Source of the DNA: UBA7803 sp041686955
Lineage (GTDB): Bacteria; Pseudomonadota; Gammaproteobacteria; Pseudomonadales; Azotimanducaceae
Direction: 5' to 3'
NCBI GenBank assembly: GCA_041686955.1
Contig: JAWLCV010000026.1
Location: 1-50,340, forward strand
DNA length: 50,340 bases
Positions within the stretch are counted from its first letter, which is position 1, and each line of letters starts with the position of its first letter. The notes beneath the pieces are model-generated. The model did not search any database. It was not told where the DNA came from and saw only the letters and a list, made by a program, of their open reading frames with translations. Positions 17,395 through 25,225 of the stretch are shown piece after piece. The position numbers and the translations under genes were made by a program.

Positions 17395-17529
17395 CGGATA
17401 ATGGCGGCGCTTGCCACGGTGATCCACTGTGATCCAGCCATCGCGGGACGGCGAGACGCGAAACTCGTGCACGGGGCGCTGGGTGCGTTCCACCGCCTTC
17501 CAGAGCTCGCGAAACAATCGGTCGGTCAT
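17335..17529 (-). CDS. Small conserved-looking basic protein of unknown function
   Basis: 64 aa. It starts at the ATG at 17529 with a very good AGGAG six bases upstream. The sequence is MTDRLFRELWKAV..., with a charged middle (R-V-S-P-S-R-D-G-W-I-T-V-D-H-R-G-K-R-R-H-Y-P) and no membrane segment. Its last 60 bp overlap the sulfotransferase gene tail to tail. A sigma-54-like motif lies 42 nt upstream of the start. I do not recognise a family. The ribosome site and upstream motif argue that it is real despite its size. Confidence 0.6.
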   Translation of the reverse strand: MTDRLFRELWKAVERTQRPVHEFRVSPSRDGWITVDHRGKRRHYPLTREIGVLLAGDVRRGAFD

Positions 17530-17570
17530 TCGGGACTCCTCGGAAAAGAATGGTCTCTGCGGCCGAAGGT

Positions 17571-17585
17571 GCAAGGTTCGGACCA
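17571..17585 (-). promoter_or_regulatory. Degenerate sigma-54-like motif before the 64-aa gene
   Basis: On the minus strand TGGTCC-N5-TTGC keeps the GG-N10-GC frame. Two of six bases in the -24 block differ from TGGCAC. It is 42 nt upstream of the ATG at 17529. Matches this loose are expected a few times by chance in 50 kb, so this one is tentative. Confidence 0.3.
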
Positions 17586-17595
17586 GCGGGCAGGC

Positions 17596-19236
17596 ATGAA
17601 GGCGATGGCCGGCACGGCATTTGCACTCGCAGCGCGGCTGCTGCGGGAGAAGACGAAATTGCGGCTTTCCATTGCCTGCACGCTCATGCTGGTCGCGGTG
17701 TGCGCCGGGGCCGGCGAGGCCGGGGCCGGCGAGGGAGGGGCCGGCCCCCCCGGGCCGGACCTGTACGATCGCATCACCGACACCGCCCGCCGACTGGCTG
17801 CAGAGCCCTACCGGGAGGAGCCGGCCACGCCGCTGCCAGAGGCGCTCGCGGCCCTGGACTACTCCGCCTATCGCGACATCCGATTTCGCAAGGCCCGCGC
17901 GCTGTGGGCCGGGGACACCGACTTCAGCGTCGAGTTCTTCCATCCCGGCTTTCTCTACGAGCGTCCGGTGACCATCAACGAGGTAACGGGCCGCGCCGTG
18001 CGCCCCGTGGCCTTCGACCCGGCCATGTTCGATTATGGGCAGAGCGGGCGCCTCGGCGAGCTGCCCCCGAACCTGGGCTTCGCGGGTTTCCGGCTCCATT
18101 ACCCCCTGCACCACGCGGACTACGACGACGAGGTCATCGCTTTCCTCGGCGCGGCGTACTTCCGCATGGTGGGCCGCGGCCAGCGCTACGGCATCTCGGC
18201 CCGAGGCCTCGCCGTGGACACGGCGCTTCCCAGCGGCGAGGAGTTCCCGCAATTCGTCGAGTTCTGGCTGGTGAAGCCGTCACCCGGCTCCAACGGGATG
18301 ACCTTCTACGCTTTGCTCGACAGTCCTTCCGTCACCGGTGCCTACGCATTTCGCCTGGAATCGCGCGCGCAGACGCTGCTGGACGTGCGGGTCAGACTGT
18401 TCGCGCGCAACGACGTGGGACGGCTGGGAATCGCGCCGCTGACCAGCATGTTCACCTGGGGCGAAAGCGGCACGCGCCGTTTCGACGATCACCGCCCCGA
18501 GGTTCACGACTCCGACGGCCTGCTGCAGCACACCGGCGTGGGCGAGTGGATCTGGCGCCCCCTGGTCAACCCGCCGGAGCTGCAGGTCAGCACGCTGCTG
18601 GATCCCGGGCCCCGGGGCTTCGGCCTCGCCCAGCGGGATCGCGACTTCGACAGCTACCAGGATCCCGAAGCCCGCTACGACCTGCGTCCCGGGCTGTGGG
18701 TCACGCCCACCGGCGGTGACTGGGGGTCCGGCGCCGTTCAACTCGTGGAGATCCCCTCGCCCGACGAGACCCACGACAACATCGTCGCCTACTGGCTGGA
18801 CGACCGTCCGCTCGAGGCCGGGCAGACGCGGGAACTGGCGTACCGGCTGCGCACCTTCGGGACGATGGTCAACCCGGCGGGGCTCGCACGGGTGACGGGC
18901 ACCCGAACCGGCTGGGGCCGGACCCCGGGCTCGGCGGACGAGCCCCCACCCAGCGTGCGCCAGTTCGCGGTGGATTTCGAAGGTGGCGACCTGACCGGAC
19001 TGGCCGCGGATCAGCCCGTGGCCGCGGAGATGGCCGTCAACCGGGGGCAGGCGCGCAACGTCACGGTCGAGAAGCTGCCCGGGAACGACCGCTGGCGGCT
19101 GGCGTTCAAGCTGCACCCTGCGGCGCCGGCAGGCGAGCCCGTGAACATGCGCGCGTTTCTGACCCTGCGCGGCCAGCGTATCAGCGAGACGTGGAATTAT
19201 CTGTGGCACCCGAAGAGCGTGCGGCCGGGCCCGTGA
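17596..19236 (+). CDS. opgG: Glucans biosynthesis periplasmic protein OpgG/OpgD (MdoG family)
   Basis: 546 aa from the ATG at 17596. The N-terminus has a basic region and hydrophobic core ending at about A-G-A-G-E, consistent with export. The mature protein shows the family blocks: DYSAYRDIRFR, FFHPGFLYERPVTINEV, LGFAGFRLHYPLH, YFRMVGRGQRYGISARGLA, W-G-E-S-G-T-R-R-F-D-D-H-R-P-E-V-H-D-S-D-G-L and WIWRPL. OpgG acts in the periplasm with OpgH to make or shape osmoregulated periplasmic glucans. OpgD is a close paralogue, so the exact name is less certain. It overlaps opgH by 4 bp. Confidence 0.92.
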   Translation: MKAMAGTAFALAARLLREKTKLRLSIACTLMLVAVCAGAGEAGAGEGGAGPPGPDLYDRITDTARRLAAEPYREEPATPLPEALAALDYSAYRDIRFRKARALWAGDTDFSVEFFHPGFLYERPVTINEVTGRAVRPVAFDPAMFDYGQSGRLGELPPNLGFAGFRLHYPLHHADYDDEVIAFLGAAYFRMVGRGQRYGISARGLAVDTALPSGEEFPQFVEFWLVKPSPGSNGMTFYALLDSPSVTGAYAFRLESRAQTLLDVRVRLFARNDVGRLGIAPLTSMFTWGESGTRRFDDHRPEVHDSDGLLQHTGVGEWIWRPLVNPPELQVSTLLDPGPRGFGLAQRDRDFDSYQDPEARYDLRPGLWVTPTGGDWGSGAVQLVEIPSPDETHDNIVAYWLDDRPLEAGQTRELAYRLRTFGTMVNPAGLARVTGTRTGWGRTPGSADEPPPSVRQFAVDFEGGDLTGLAADQPVAAEMAVNRGQARNVTVEKLPGNDRWRLAFKLHPAAPAGEPVNMRAFLTLRGQRISETWNYLWHPKSVRPGP

Positions 19237-21194
19237 CCGCCCATCAGGTCAGCGACGATCCGCCGGTGACCCGAGCCGGGGCCGCCGCGCGCTTTCCCGC
19301 GCCCCGGGCGCGTCGCGCGGGATTCGTCCTCGCCACCGGTCTGCTCACCGCCACGGGCACGTGGCTGATGCTCGAGGTGCTGCGAACCAACGGCCTGCAG
19401 CCGTTGGAACTGGCGGTGCTCACGCTCTTCACCCTCACCTTCGGCTGGGTGGCCGCCGCCTTCTGCTCCGCCATGATCGGCGGCGTTCTCCATGCCCTCC
19501 GGGTCGATCCGCTCTCGCTGCGGCGCACCTCCCCGGTGGACGACCGCCTTCCGCTGTGGCTGCGAACCGCGGTGGTGATGCCGGTGTACAACGAGGACGT
19601 GGGGCGGGCCGTCGCCGGCCTCGAGGCCACCTACCGTGATCTCGAGGGCACCGGGTGGGGCCGGGCTTTCGACTTCTATCTGCTTTCGGACAGCAGCGAC
19701 GACGCCATCGCCGGCGGCGAGCGAGAGGCCGTCTCGCGCCTGGCCGGGCGGCTGGCCACCGGCGCGGCGGGCCTGTTCTACCGCCGGCGGCCAGAGAACG
19801 CCGGCCGCAAGGCCGGCAACATCGCCGATTTCTGCCGCCGCTGGGGCACTTACGACTGCCTGGTGGTGCTGGACGCGGACAGCGTCATGTCCGGGCGGAC
19901 GCTGTGCGCGCTGGTCCGGGCCATGCAGACGAACCCCAGGGCCGGCATCATCCAGACGGTGCCCGTCCCGGTGCGGCAGCGCACCCTGTTCGGCCGCGGG
20001 CTGCAGTTCGCCGCCACGCTCTACAGCCCCATGCTCGCCGCCGGGCTCGCCTTCTGGCAACTCGATTCCGCCAACTACTGGGGCCACAACGCCATCATCC
20101 GGCTCGCGCCTTTCAGGATGCACTGCGGGCTGCCGAAGCTGCCCGGACAGCCGCCTCTGGGAGGCGAGATCCTCAGCCACGATTTCGTCGAGGCCGCGCT
20201 GATGCGACGAGGCGGCTGGGAGGTGCTGCTGCTGCCCCGGCTCGGCGGCAGCTACGAGGAGGTGCCGGGAAACATCCTCGACTACCTGAAGCGGGACCGG
20301 CGCTGGAGCGAAGGGAATCTGCAGCATCTGCGGCTCTTGAACGCGCGCGGCCTGCATCCTTTGGGCCGGCTGCACTTCCTGCTCGGCGCGTTCGCCTACG
20401 GCTGCTCGTTCCTGTGGCTCGCCATGCTGCTGGTGGGATCCGTGGACGCCATGTCCCGGGCGCTGCGCGTCCAGCAATACTTCGGCAGTGGGCCCGCCCT
20501 GTTTCCCCAGTGGCCGCTGGTACGGGTGTCGGAGATGTGGTGGCTGCTCGGCATGGTGGTGGTGATGCTGCTCCTGCCGAAGCTGTTCGGAACGCTCGCC
20601 TGCACGCTGGACGCCGAGCGGCGGCGCGCCTTCGGCGGCGCGATCCCGCTGCTGATCAGCGCCGCCGCGGAGATGGTGCTCGCCGTCGTCATCGCACCCA
20701 TTCTTATGTGCTTTCACGCCTACTTCGTCACTATGATCCTCCTCGGCGAACGCGTGCGCTGGGAGCCGCAGAGCCGCGATGGCCGCGCGCTGTCATGGCG
20801 AACGAGCCTTAAGAGCAGCGCCGTGATCTGCGCCGGAGGTCTCCTGTGGGGCGTCCTCACCCATCTGGTGACTCCCCTGTTCTTCTGGGCCCTGTCGCCC
20901 GTGCTGCTCGGCCTGGTGCTCGCAGGTCCCATTCTGGCGCTCACCAGCCGCACCGGCGTGGGCGACGCAGTCAGCCGCCTGGGGCTCTTCCGCACTCCGG
21001 CATGCACCCGGCCGGAACGCGTGCTCCGGATCCTCGAGGACGCGCTGGCGCGCGCCCGGGAGCCGGGCGCGGCGGCCGCCCCGGCGGCGCCCGTGGACCC
21101 GCCGCCGGAGGTCGCGCTGGACATGCCGGCCCAGGTGCTGTGGACCGACGAACGCGGCCCGGCCGCCTCCCGCCTGTTCAGGCGCCCGGTCTGA
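19233..21194 (+). CDS. opgH: Glucans biosynthesis glucosyltransferase OpgH (MdoH)
   Basis: 653 aa from the GTG at 19233, which overlaps the opgG stop as GTGA. A GTG at 19191 in the same frame is an alternative. It is a GT2-type inner-membrane synthase that uses UDP-glucose to build and export the beta-glucan backbone. Visible features are two N-terminal membrane segments, the catalytic VVMPVYNED, LDADS (DxD), HDFVEAALMRRGGW and DRRWSEGN (the Q/D-x-x-R-W variant), and several C-terminal membrane helices. It is shorter than E. coli OpgH (about 850 aa), lacking much of the cytoplasmic N-terminal extension. Confidence 0.93.
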   Translation: MTAHQVSDDPPVTRAGAAARFPAPRARRAGFVLATGLLTATGTWLMLEVLRTNGLQPLELAVLTLFTLTFGWVAAAFCSAMIGGVLHALRVDPLSLRRTSPVDDRLPLWLRTAVVMPVYNEDVGRAVAGLEATYRDLEGTGWGRAFDFYLLSDSSDDAIAGGEREAVSRLAGRLATGAAGLFYRRRPENAGRKAGNIADFCRRWGTYDCLVVLDADSVMSGRTLCALVRAMQTNPRAGIIQTVPVPVRQRTLFGRGLQFAATLYSPMLAAGLAFWQLDSANYWGHNAIIRLAPFRMHCGLPKLPGQPPLGGEILSHDFVEAALMRRGGWEVLLLPRLGGSYEEVPGNILDYLKRDRRWSEGNLQHLRLLNARGLHPLGRLHFLLGAFAYGCSFLWLAMLLVGSVDAMSRALRVQQYFGSGPALFPQWPLVRVSEMWWLLGMVVVMLLLPKLFGTLACTLDAERRRAFGGAIPLLISAAAEMVLAVVIAPILMCFHAYFVTMILLGERVRWEPQSRDGRALSWRTSLKSSAVICAGGLLWGVLTHLVTPLFFWALSPVLLGLVLAGPILALTSRTGVGDAVSRLGLFRTPACTRPERVLRILEDALARAREPGAAAAPAAPVDPPPEVALDMPAQVLWTDERGPAASRLFRRPV

Positions 21195-21214
21195 ACGCGA
21201 GGCTTCCGACGCCG

Positions 21215-21230
21215 TGGCACGTGGCTTGCA
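21215..21230 (+). promoter_or_regulatory. Sigma-54 promoter (-24/-12) for sodB
   Basis: TGGCAC-N5-TTGCA is a perfect match to the RpoN consensus core, with GG and GC exactly 10 bp apart. It lies after the opgH stop (21194). The C of TTGC is 36 nt before the sodB ATG, which gives a predicted leader of about 24 nt. The site could drive the whole sodB-ppsA-pfkB-glgP run. Confidence 0.65.
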
Positions 21231-21264
21231 GCACGGCAGAGCACCCCGCGCCGGACGAGATCAC

Positions 21265-21858
21265 ATGCCTCACCAGCTACCTCCCCTGCCCTACGACCTG
21301 AACGCGCTCGAGCCCCACATCTCGGCCGAGACGCTCGAGTATCACCACGGCAAGCACCACCGAAAGTACGTCGAGACCCTCAATCAGCTCATCGACGGCA
21401 CCGAATTCCAGGACCAGCCGCTGGAAACCATCATCACCCAGGCCGGTGACGGCCCGGTGTTCAACAACGCCGGGCAGGCCTGGAACCACGCCTTCTACTG
21501 GCAGTGCCTGAGTCCAGACGGCGGGGGCCGCCCCCAGGGCCGGGTGGCCGACGCGCTGGAGGCGACGTTCGACTCCTTCGAAGGATTCAAGAAGGTGTTC
21601 GAAACCACGGCCTCGGAGCTGTTCGGCTCCGGGTGGCTGTGGCTGGTGAAGACCACGGCCGACACCGTCGCCATCCAGCCCACCAAGGACGCGGACACGC
21701 CGTTGCGGTACGGGCGCACCGTTCTGCTCACCTGCGACCTCTGGGAGCACGCCTACTACATCGACCACCGCAACGACAGAAGTGCCTACATGGCCGCGTT
21801 CTGGGAAGTCGTGAACTGGCCGTTCGTCGAGCAGCGAATGCAAGCCGGCGGATCCTGA
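21265..21858 (+). CDS. sodB: Superoxide dismutase [Fe]
   Basis: 197 aa. It converts superoxide to oxygen and hydrogen peroxide in the cytoplasm. Metal ligands by comparison with E. coli SodB are His27 (EYHHGKHH), His75 (QAWNHAFYW), Asp158 and His162 (DLWEHAYYIDHRN). Gln71 sits where Fe-type enzymes carry Gln69 (FNNAGQ), which argues for iron rather than manganese. The start MPHQLPPLPYDLNAL matches the family N-terminus, so the upstream in-frame ATG at 21214 is rejected. The ppsA gene follows after 37 bp. Confidence 0.95.
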   Translation: MPHQLPPLPYDLNALEPHISAETLEYHHGKHHRKYVETLNQLIDGTEFQDQPLETIITQAGDGPVFNNAGQAWNHAFYWQCLSPDGGGRPQGRVADALEATFDSFEGFKKVFETTASELFGSGWLWLVKTTADTVAIQPTKDADTPLRYGRTVLLTCDLWEHAYYIDHRNDRSAYMAAFWEVVNWPFVEQRMQAGGS

Positions 21859-21895
21859 GGCAACATCGGGCGCAAGGAGCGACAGGGAGAAAGCC

Positions 21896-24277
21896 GTGGC
21901 CGACACCGAGTACGTGAGCTGGCTCGAGGATCTGGGCAACCAGGACGTGGCGACGGTGGGCGGCAAGAACGCCTCCCTGGGCGAGATGATCCGAAATCTG
22001 CAGGACCAGGGGGTGCGGGTGCCGGGGGGCTTCGCCACCACCGCCGCCGCCTACCGGGAGTACCTCGGTCACAATCAGCTCGACGAGACCCTGCGGGAGC
22101 AGATCGAGGCGCTGCAGCGCGACGAGCGTTCCCTCGAGCAGGTGGGGGACACCGTCCGGCGCGCCATCCGCCGCGGCAGCTTCCCCGACCCCATCGCTCG
22201 AGCCATCCGTGACGCCTATGCCGAGCTGTCGCGCCGTCACGACGGCGAGGAGATCGCCGTCGCGGTGCGCAGCAGCGCCACGGCCGAGGATCTGCCGGAA
22301 GCGAGCTTCGCCGGCCAGCAGGAGACCTACCTGAACGTTCGCGGCGCCGAAGAGTTACTCGAGGCCTGCAAGAATTGCTACGCCTCCCTGTTCACCGACC
22401 GCGCCATCAACTACCGGGAGAGCCGCGGCTTCGACCATCTCAAGGTGGCGCTGTCGATCGGCGTGCAGCAGATGGTACGTTCGGACCGCGCCGGCGCCGG
22501 GGTCATGTTCTCCCTCGACACCGACACCGGCTTTCCCGACGTTGTGGTCATCAATGCCGCCTGGGGCCTGGGCGAGACCGTGGTGCAGGGCAGCGTGGAC
22601 CCGGACGAGTACCGGGTGTTCAAGCCGCGGCTCGACGAGCCGGACCTGCGTCCCATCATCGGCAAGGTCATCGGCCGCAAGGAGAAGATGATGGTGTACG
22701 CCCGGGGCGGCACGGCCACCACCCGTACCCGGAGCACCCCGGAGGCCGACCGCCGCCGCCCGGTTCTCAGCGACGAGGAGATCCTCACCCTGGCACGCTG
22801 GGCGGTGGCCATCGAGCGGCACTACGGCACCCCAATGGACATGGAGTGGGCCAAGGACGGCGACTCCGGCGAGCTGTACTGCGTGCAGGCACGGCCGGAG
22901 ACGGTGCACTCGCGCAAGCAGACGCAGGCGCTCCGGACCTACCGGCTCAAGGAACGGGGCCCCGTGGCCGTCACCGGCATCGCCATCGGCGAAGCCATCG
23001 CCGCCGGACGGGTGAAAATTCTTCACCGGCCGAGCGAGATGCACCGGTTCGAGGATGGCGACGTGCTGGTCACCGAGCGCACGGATCCCGACTGGGGCCC
23101 GATCATGCGCCGCGCCGCCGCCATCGTCACCGACCACGGCGGCCGCACCAGTCATGCCGCCATCGTCAGCCGTGAGCTCGGGGTGCCGGCGGTGGTGGGC
23201 GCCGGAACCGCCACCCGGGAGCTCGAGGACGGCGAGGAGGTCACCATCTCCTGCGCCGAAGGCAGCGAGGGCCGCGTCTACAAGGGCCGTCTGGAGTTCG
23301 ACGAGCACGAGGTGGATCTCGCCGAGCTGCCCGAGCCGCCGGTCCCCCTCATGATCAACCTGGCCTCCCCGGGAGCCGCGCTGCGCTGGTGGCGGCTGCC
23401 CGTGCAGGGGGTGGGTCTCGCCCGCATGGAATTCATCATCAACAACGCCATCAAGATTCACCCGATGGCGCTGTGCCGGTTCGACGTGCTGGAAGACCGG
23501 GAGGCGCGCAAGGAGATCGAAACCCTCACCGCCGGCTACGAGGATAAGACTCTCTATTTCGTGGAGCACCTCGCCCGGGGGATCGCCACCATCGCCGCGG
23601 CCCAATACCCCCACCCGGTCATCGTCCGCCTGAGCGACTTCAAGACCAACGAGTACGCGCAGCTCATCGGCGGCCGTCAGTTCGAGCCGGAGGAGGAGAA
23701 CCCCATGCTCGGATTCCGTGGGGCATCGCGTTACTACAGCGAGCGCTACGAGGACGGCTTCGCTCTGGAGTGCCGGGCGCTCTGCATGGCCCGCGAGGAG
23801 ATGGGCCTCGACAACATCGTGGTGATGATCCCCTTCGTGCGCACGCCGGAGGAGGCCGATCGGGTGATCGAGACTCTGGCCCGACACGGCCTGGAACGGG
23901 GCCGGAACGGGCTCCTCCTGTACATGATGACGGAAGTTCCGTCCAACGTGCTGCTGGCGGATCGGTTCGCCGAGCGCTTCGACGGGTTCTCCATCGGCAG
24001 CAACGATCTCACTCAGCTCATCCTCGGCGTCGACCGGGATTCCGACCTCCTGGCGGATCTGTTCGACGAACGCAACGAGGCGGTGACCCGCGCCATCCGC
24101 CACGCCATCGACGAGGCCCACCGGGCCGGGCGGAAGATCGGCATCTGCGGCCAGGCGCCGAGCGATTACCCGGAGTTCGCCCGGTTCCTGGTGGAGGCCG
24201 GCATCGACACCATCTCCCTGAACCCGGACAGCGTGCTCGACGTCATCCGCAACCTCGGCAACCACCGGGAACGCTGA
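21896..24277 (+). CDS. ppsA: Phosphoenolpyruvate synthase
   Basis: 793 aa, full length. It makes PEP from pyruvate and ATP, the entry step of gluconeogenesis from C3 compounds. The order is ATP-grasp domain (VGGKNASLGEM near the start, AVRSSATAEDLPEASFAGQQET), swivelling phosphohistidine domain (DHGGRTSHAAIVSRELGVPAVVG, in two overlapping blocks, with Ser where most PpsA have Cys before the catalytic His), then the TIM-barrel PEP-binding domain (SIGSNDLTQLILGVDRD, GICGQAPSDYPEF). It starts with GTG, with GGGAGA just upstream. pfkB begins one base after the stop. Confidence 0.96.
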   Translation: MADTEYVSWLEDLGNQDVATVGGKNASLGEMIRNLQDQGVRVPGGFATTAAAYREYLGHNQLDETLREQIEALQRDERSLEQVGDTVRRAIRRGSFPDPIARAIRDAYAELSRRHDGEEIAVAVRSSATAEDLPEASFAGQQETYLNVRGAEELLEACKNCYASLFTDRAINYRESRGFDHLKVALSIGVQQMVRSDRAGAGVMFSLDTDTGFPDVVVINAAWGLGETVVQGSVDPDEYRVFKPRLDEPDLRPIIGKVIGRKEKMMVYARGGTATTRTRSTPEADRRRPVLSDEEILTLARWAVAIERHYGTPMDMEWAKDGDSGELYCVQARPETVHSRKQTQALRTYRLKERGPVAVTGIAIGEAIAAGRVKILHRPSEMHRFEDGDVLVTERTDPDWGPIMRRAAAIVTDHGGRTSHAAIVSRELGVPAVVGAGTATRELEDGEEVTISCAEGSEGRVYKGRLEFDEHEVDLAELPEPPVPLMINLASPGAALRWWRLPVQGVGLARMEFIINNAIKIHPMALCRFDVLEDREARKEIETLTAGYEDKTLYFVEHLARGIATIAAAQYPHPVIVRLSDFKTNEYAQLIGGRQFEPEEENPMLGFRGASRYYSERYEDGFALECRALCMAREEMGLDNIVVMIPFVRTPEEADRVIETLARHGLERGRNGLLLYMMTEVPSNVLLADRFAERFDGFSIGSNDLTQLILGVDRDSDLLADLFDERNEAVTRAIRHAIDEAHRAGRKIGICGQAPSDYPEFARFLVEAGIDTISLNPDSVLDVIRNLGNHRER

Positions 24278-24278
24278 C

Positions 24279-25217
24279 GTGAGCGCCCTCACCATCACCC
24301 TGAACCCGAGCGTCGACAAGACCTTCCGCGTGGATCGGGTGGTGCCGGAGCGAAAGCTCCACGCCACGGACATCCAGCGCTTTCCGGGGGGCGGCGGGAT
24401 CAACGTGGCGCGGGTGGCCTGTCGGCTCGGAGCCGAGGCGCGGGCGCTGTGGACCTGCGGAGGACCCACCGGCGCGCTGCTCGCCGACCTGCTGGACGGC
24501 GAATGCATCGACCACGTTCCCGTGCAGGTGGCCGACGACGTGCGCGAGAACCTGATCGTGGACGACGTCTCGAGCGATCAGCAGTTCCGATTCGGCCTGC
24601 CCGGCCCGGAGCTGACGGCAGCGGAGCGCCAGGGCTGGATCGACCGCGTGCGCGAGCTCGCGCCCGCCGCGGAATACGTGGTGTTCAGCGGCAGTCTTCC
24701 TCCGGGAGTGCCGCTCGCCTGCTACCGCGATCTGCTGGAAGCGGCCGCGCAGGGCAGCCGTCTGGTGGTGGACACCAAGCGGGATGCCCTGGGCGAGGCA
24801 CTGGAGCTCGGGGTCTATCTGGCCAAGCCCAACCATCACGAGCTCGAGGAGCTGCTGGAGCGGGATCTGGTAGACGAGGACGACATCGCCGCGGCCGCCC
24901 GGGACCTCATCGATCACGGCGCCGCCGAGGTGGTGCTGGTGTCCCTGGGCGGCGGCGGGGCGCTGCTCGCGACCGCGGAGCGCGTGCATCGCTACTCCGC
25001 GCCTGCCGTGCACGTGCGCAGCAAGGTGGGCGCCGGCGACAGCATGGTCGGAGGCCTGCTGGCCGGCCTGCTGCAGGGCCGGCCCCTGACGGAAGCTGCC
25101 AAGCTCGGGGTGGCCGCCGGCACGGCGGCGGTGATGACGCCGGGGACGGAGCTGTGCCGCCGCGAGGACACGGAGCGGCTGATGCGTTGTCTCGACGACC
25201 CCGAGCGGATCGGCTGA
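24279..25217 (+). CDS. pfkB: 6-phosphofructokinase isozyme 2 (PfkB family)
   Basis: 312 aa. It is an ATP-dependent ribokinase-fold sugar kinase. The N-terminal TLNPSVDKTF, GGGGINVARV and the C-terminal VGAGDSMVGG anion-hole/catalytic Asp motif are present. The tail GVAAGTAAVMTPGTELC closely follows E. coli Pfk-2, which favours fructose-6-phosphate over fructose-1-phosphate or tagatose-6-phosphate as substrate. It starts with GTG one base after ppsA, so the opposing gluconeogenic and glycolytic enzymes are made from one transcript. Confidence 0.9.
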   Translation: MSALTITLNPSVDKTFRVDRVVPERKLHATDIQRFPGGGGINVARVACRLGAEARALWTCGGPTGALLADLLDGECIDHVPVQVADDVRENLIVDDVSSDQQFRFGLPGPELTAAERQGWIDRVRELAPAAEYVVFSGSLPPGVPLACYRDLLEAAAQGSRLVVDTKRDALGEALELGVYLAKPNHHELEELLERDLVDEDDIAAAARDLIDHGAAEVVLVSLGGGGALLATAERVHRYSAPAVHVRSKVGAGDSMVGGLLAGLLQGRPLTEAAKLGVAAGTAAVMTPGTELCRREDTERLMRCLDDPERIG

Positions 25218-25225
25218 CCCCCGGC

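Noticed and set aside
22355..24508. Long open frame (717 codons) antisense to ppsA
   Set aside because: Shadow of a clearly coding ppsA; no domain and no ribosome site.
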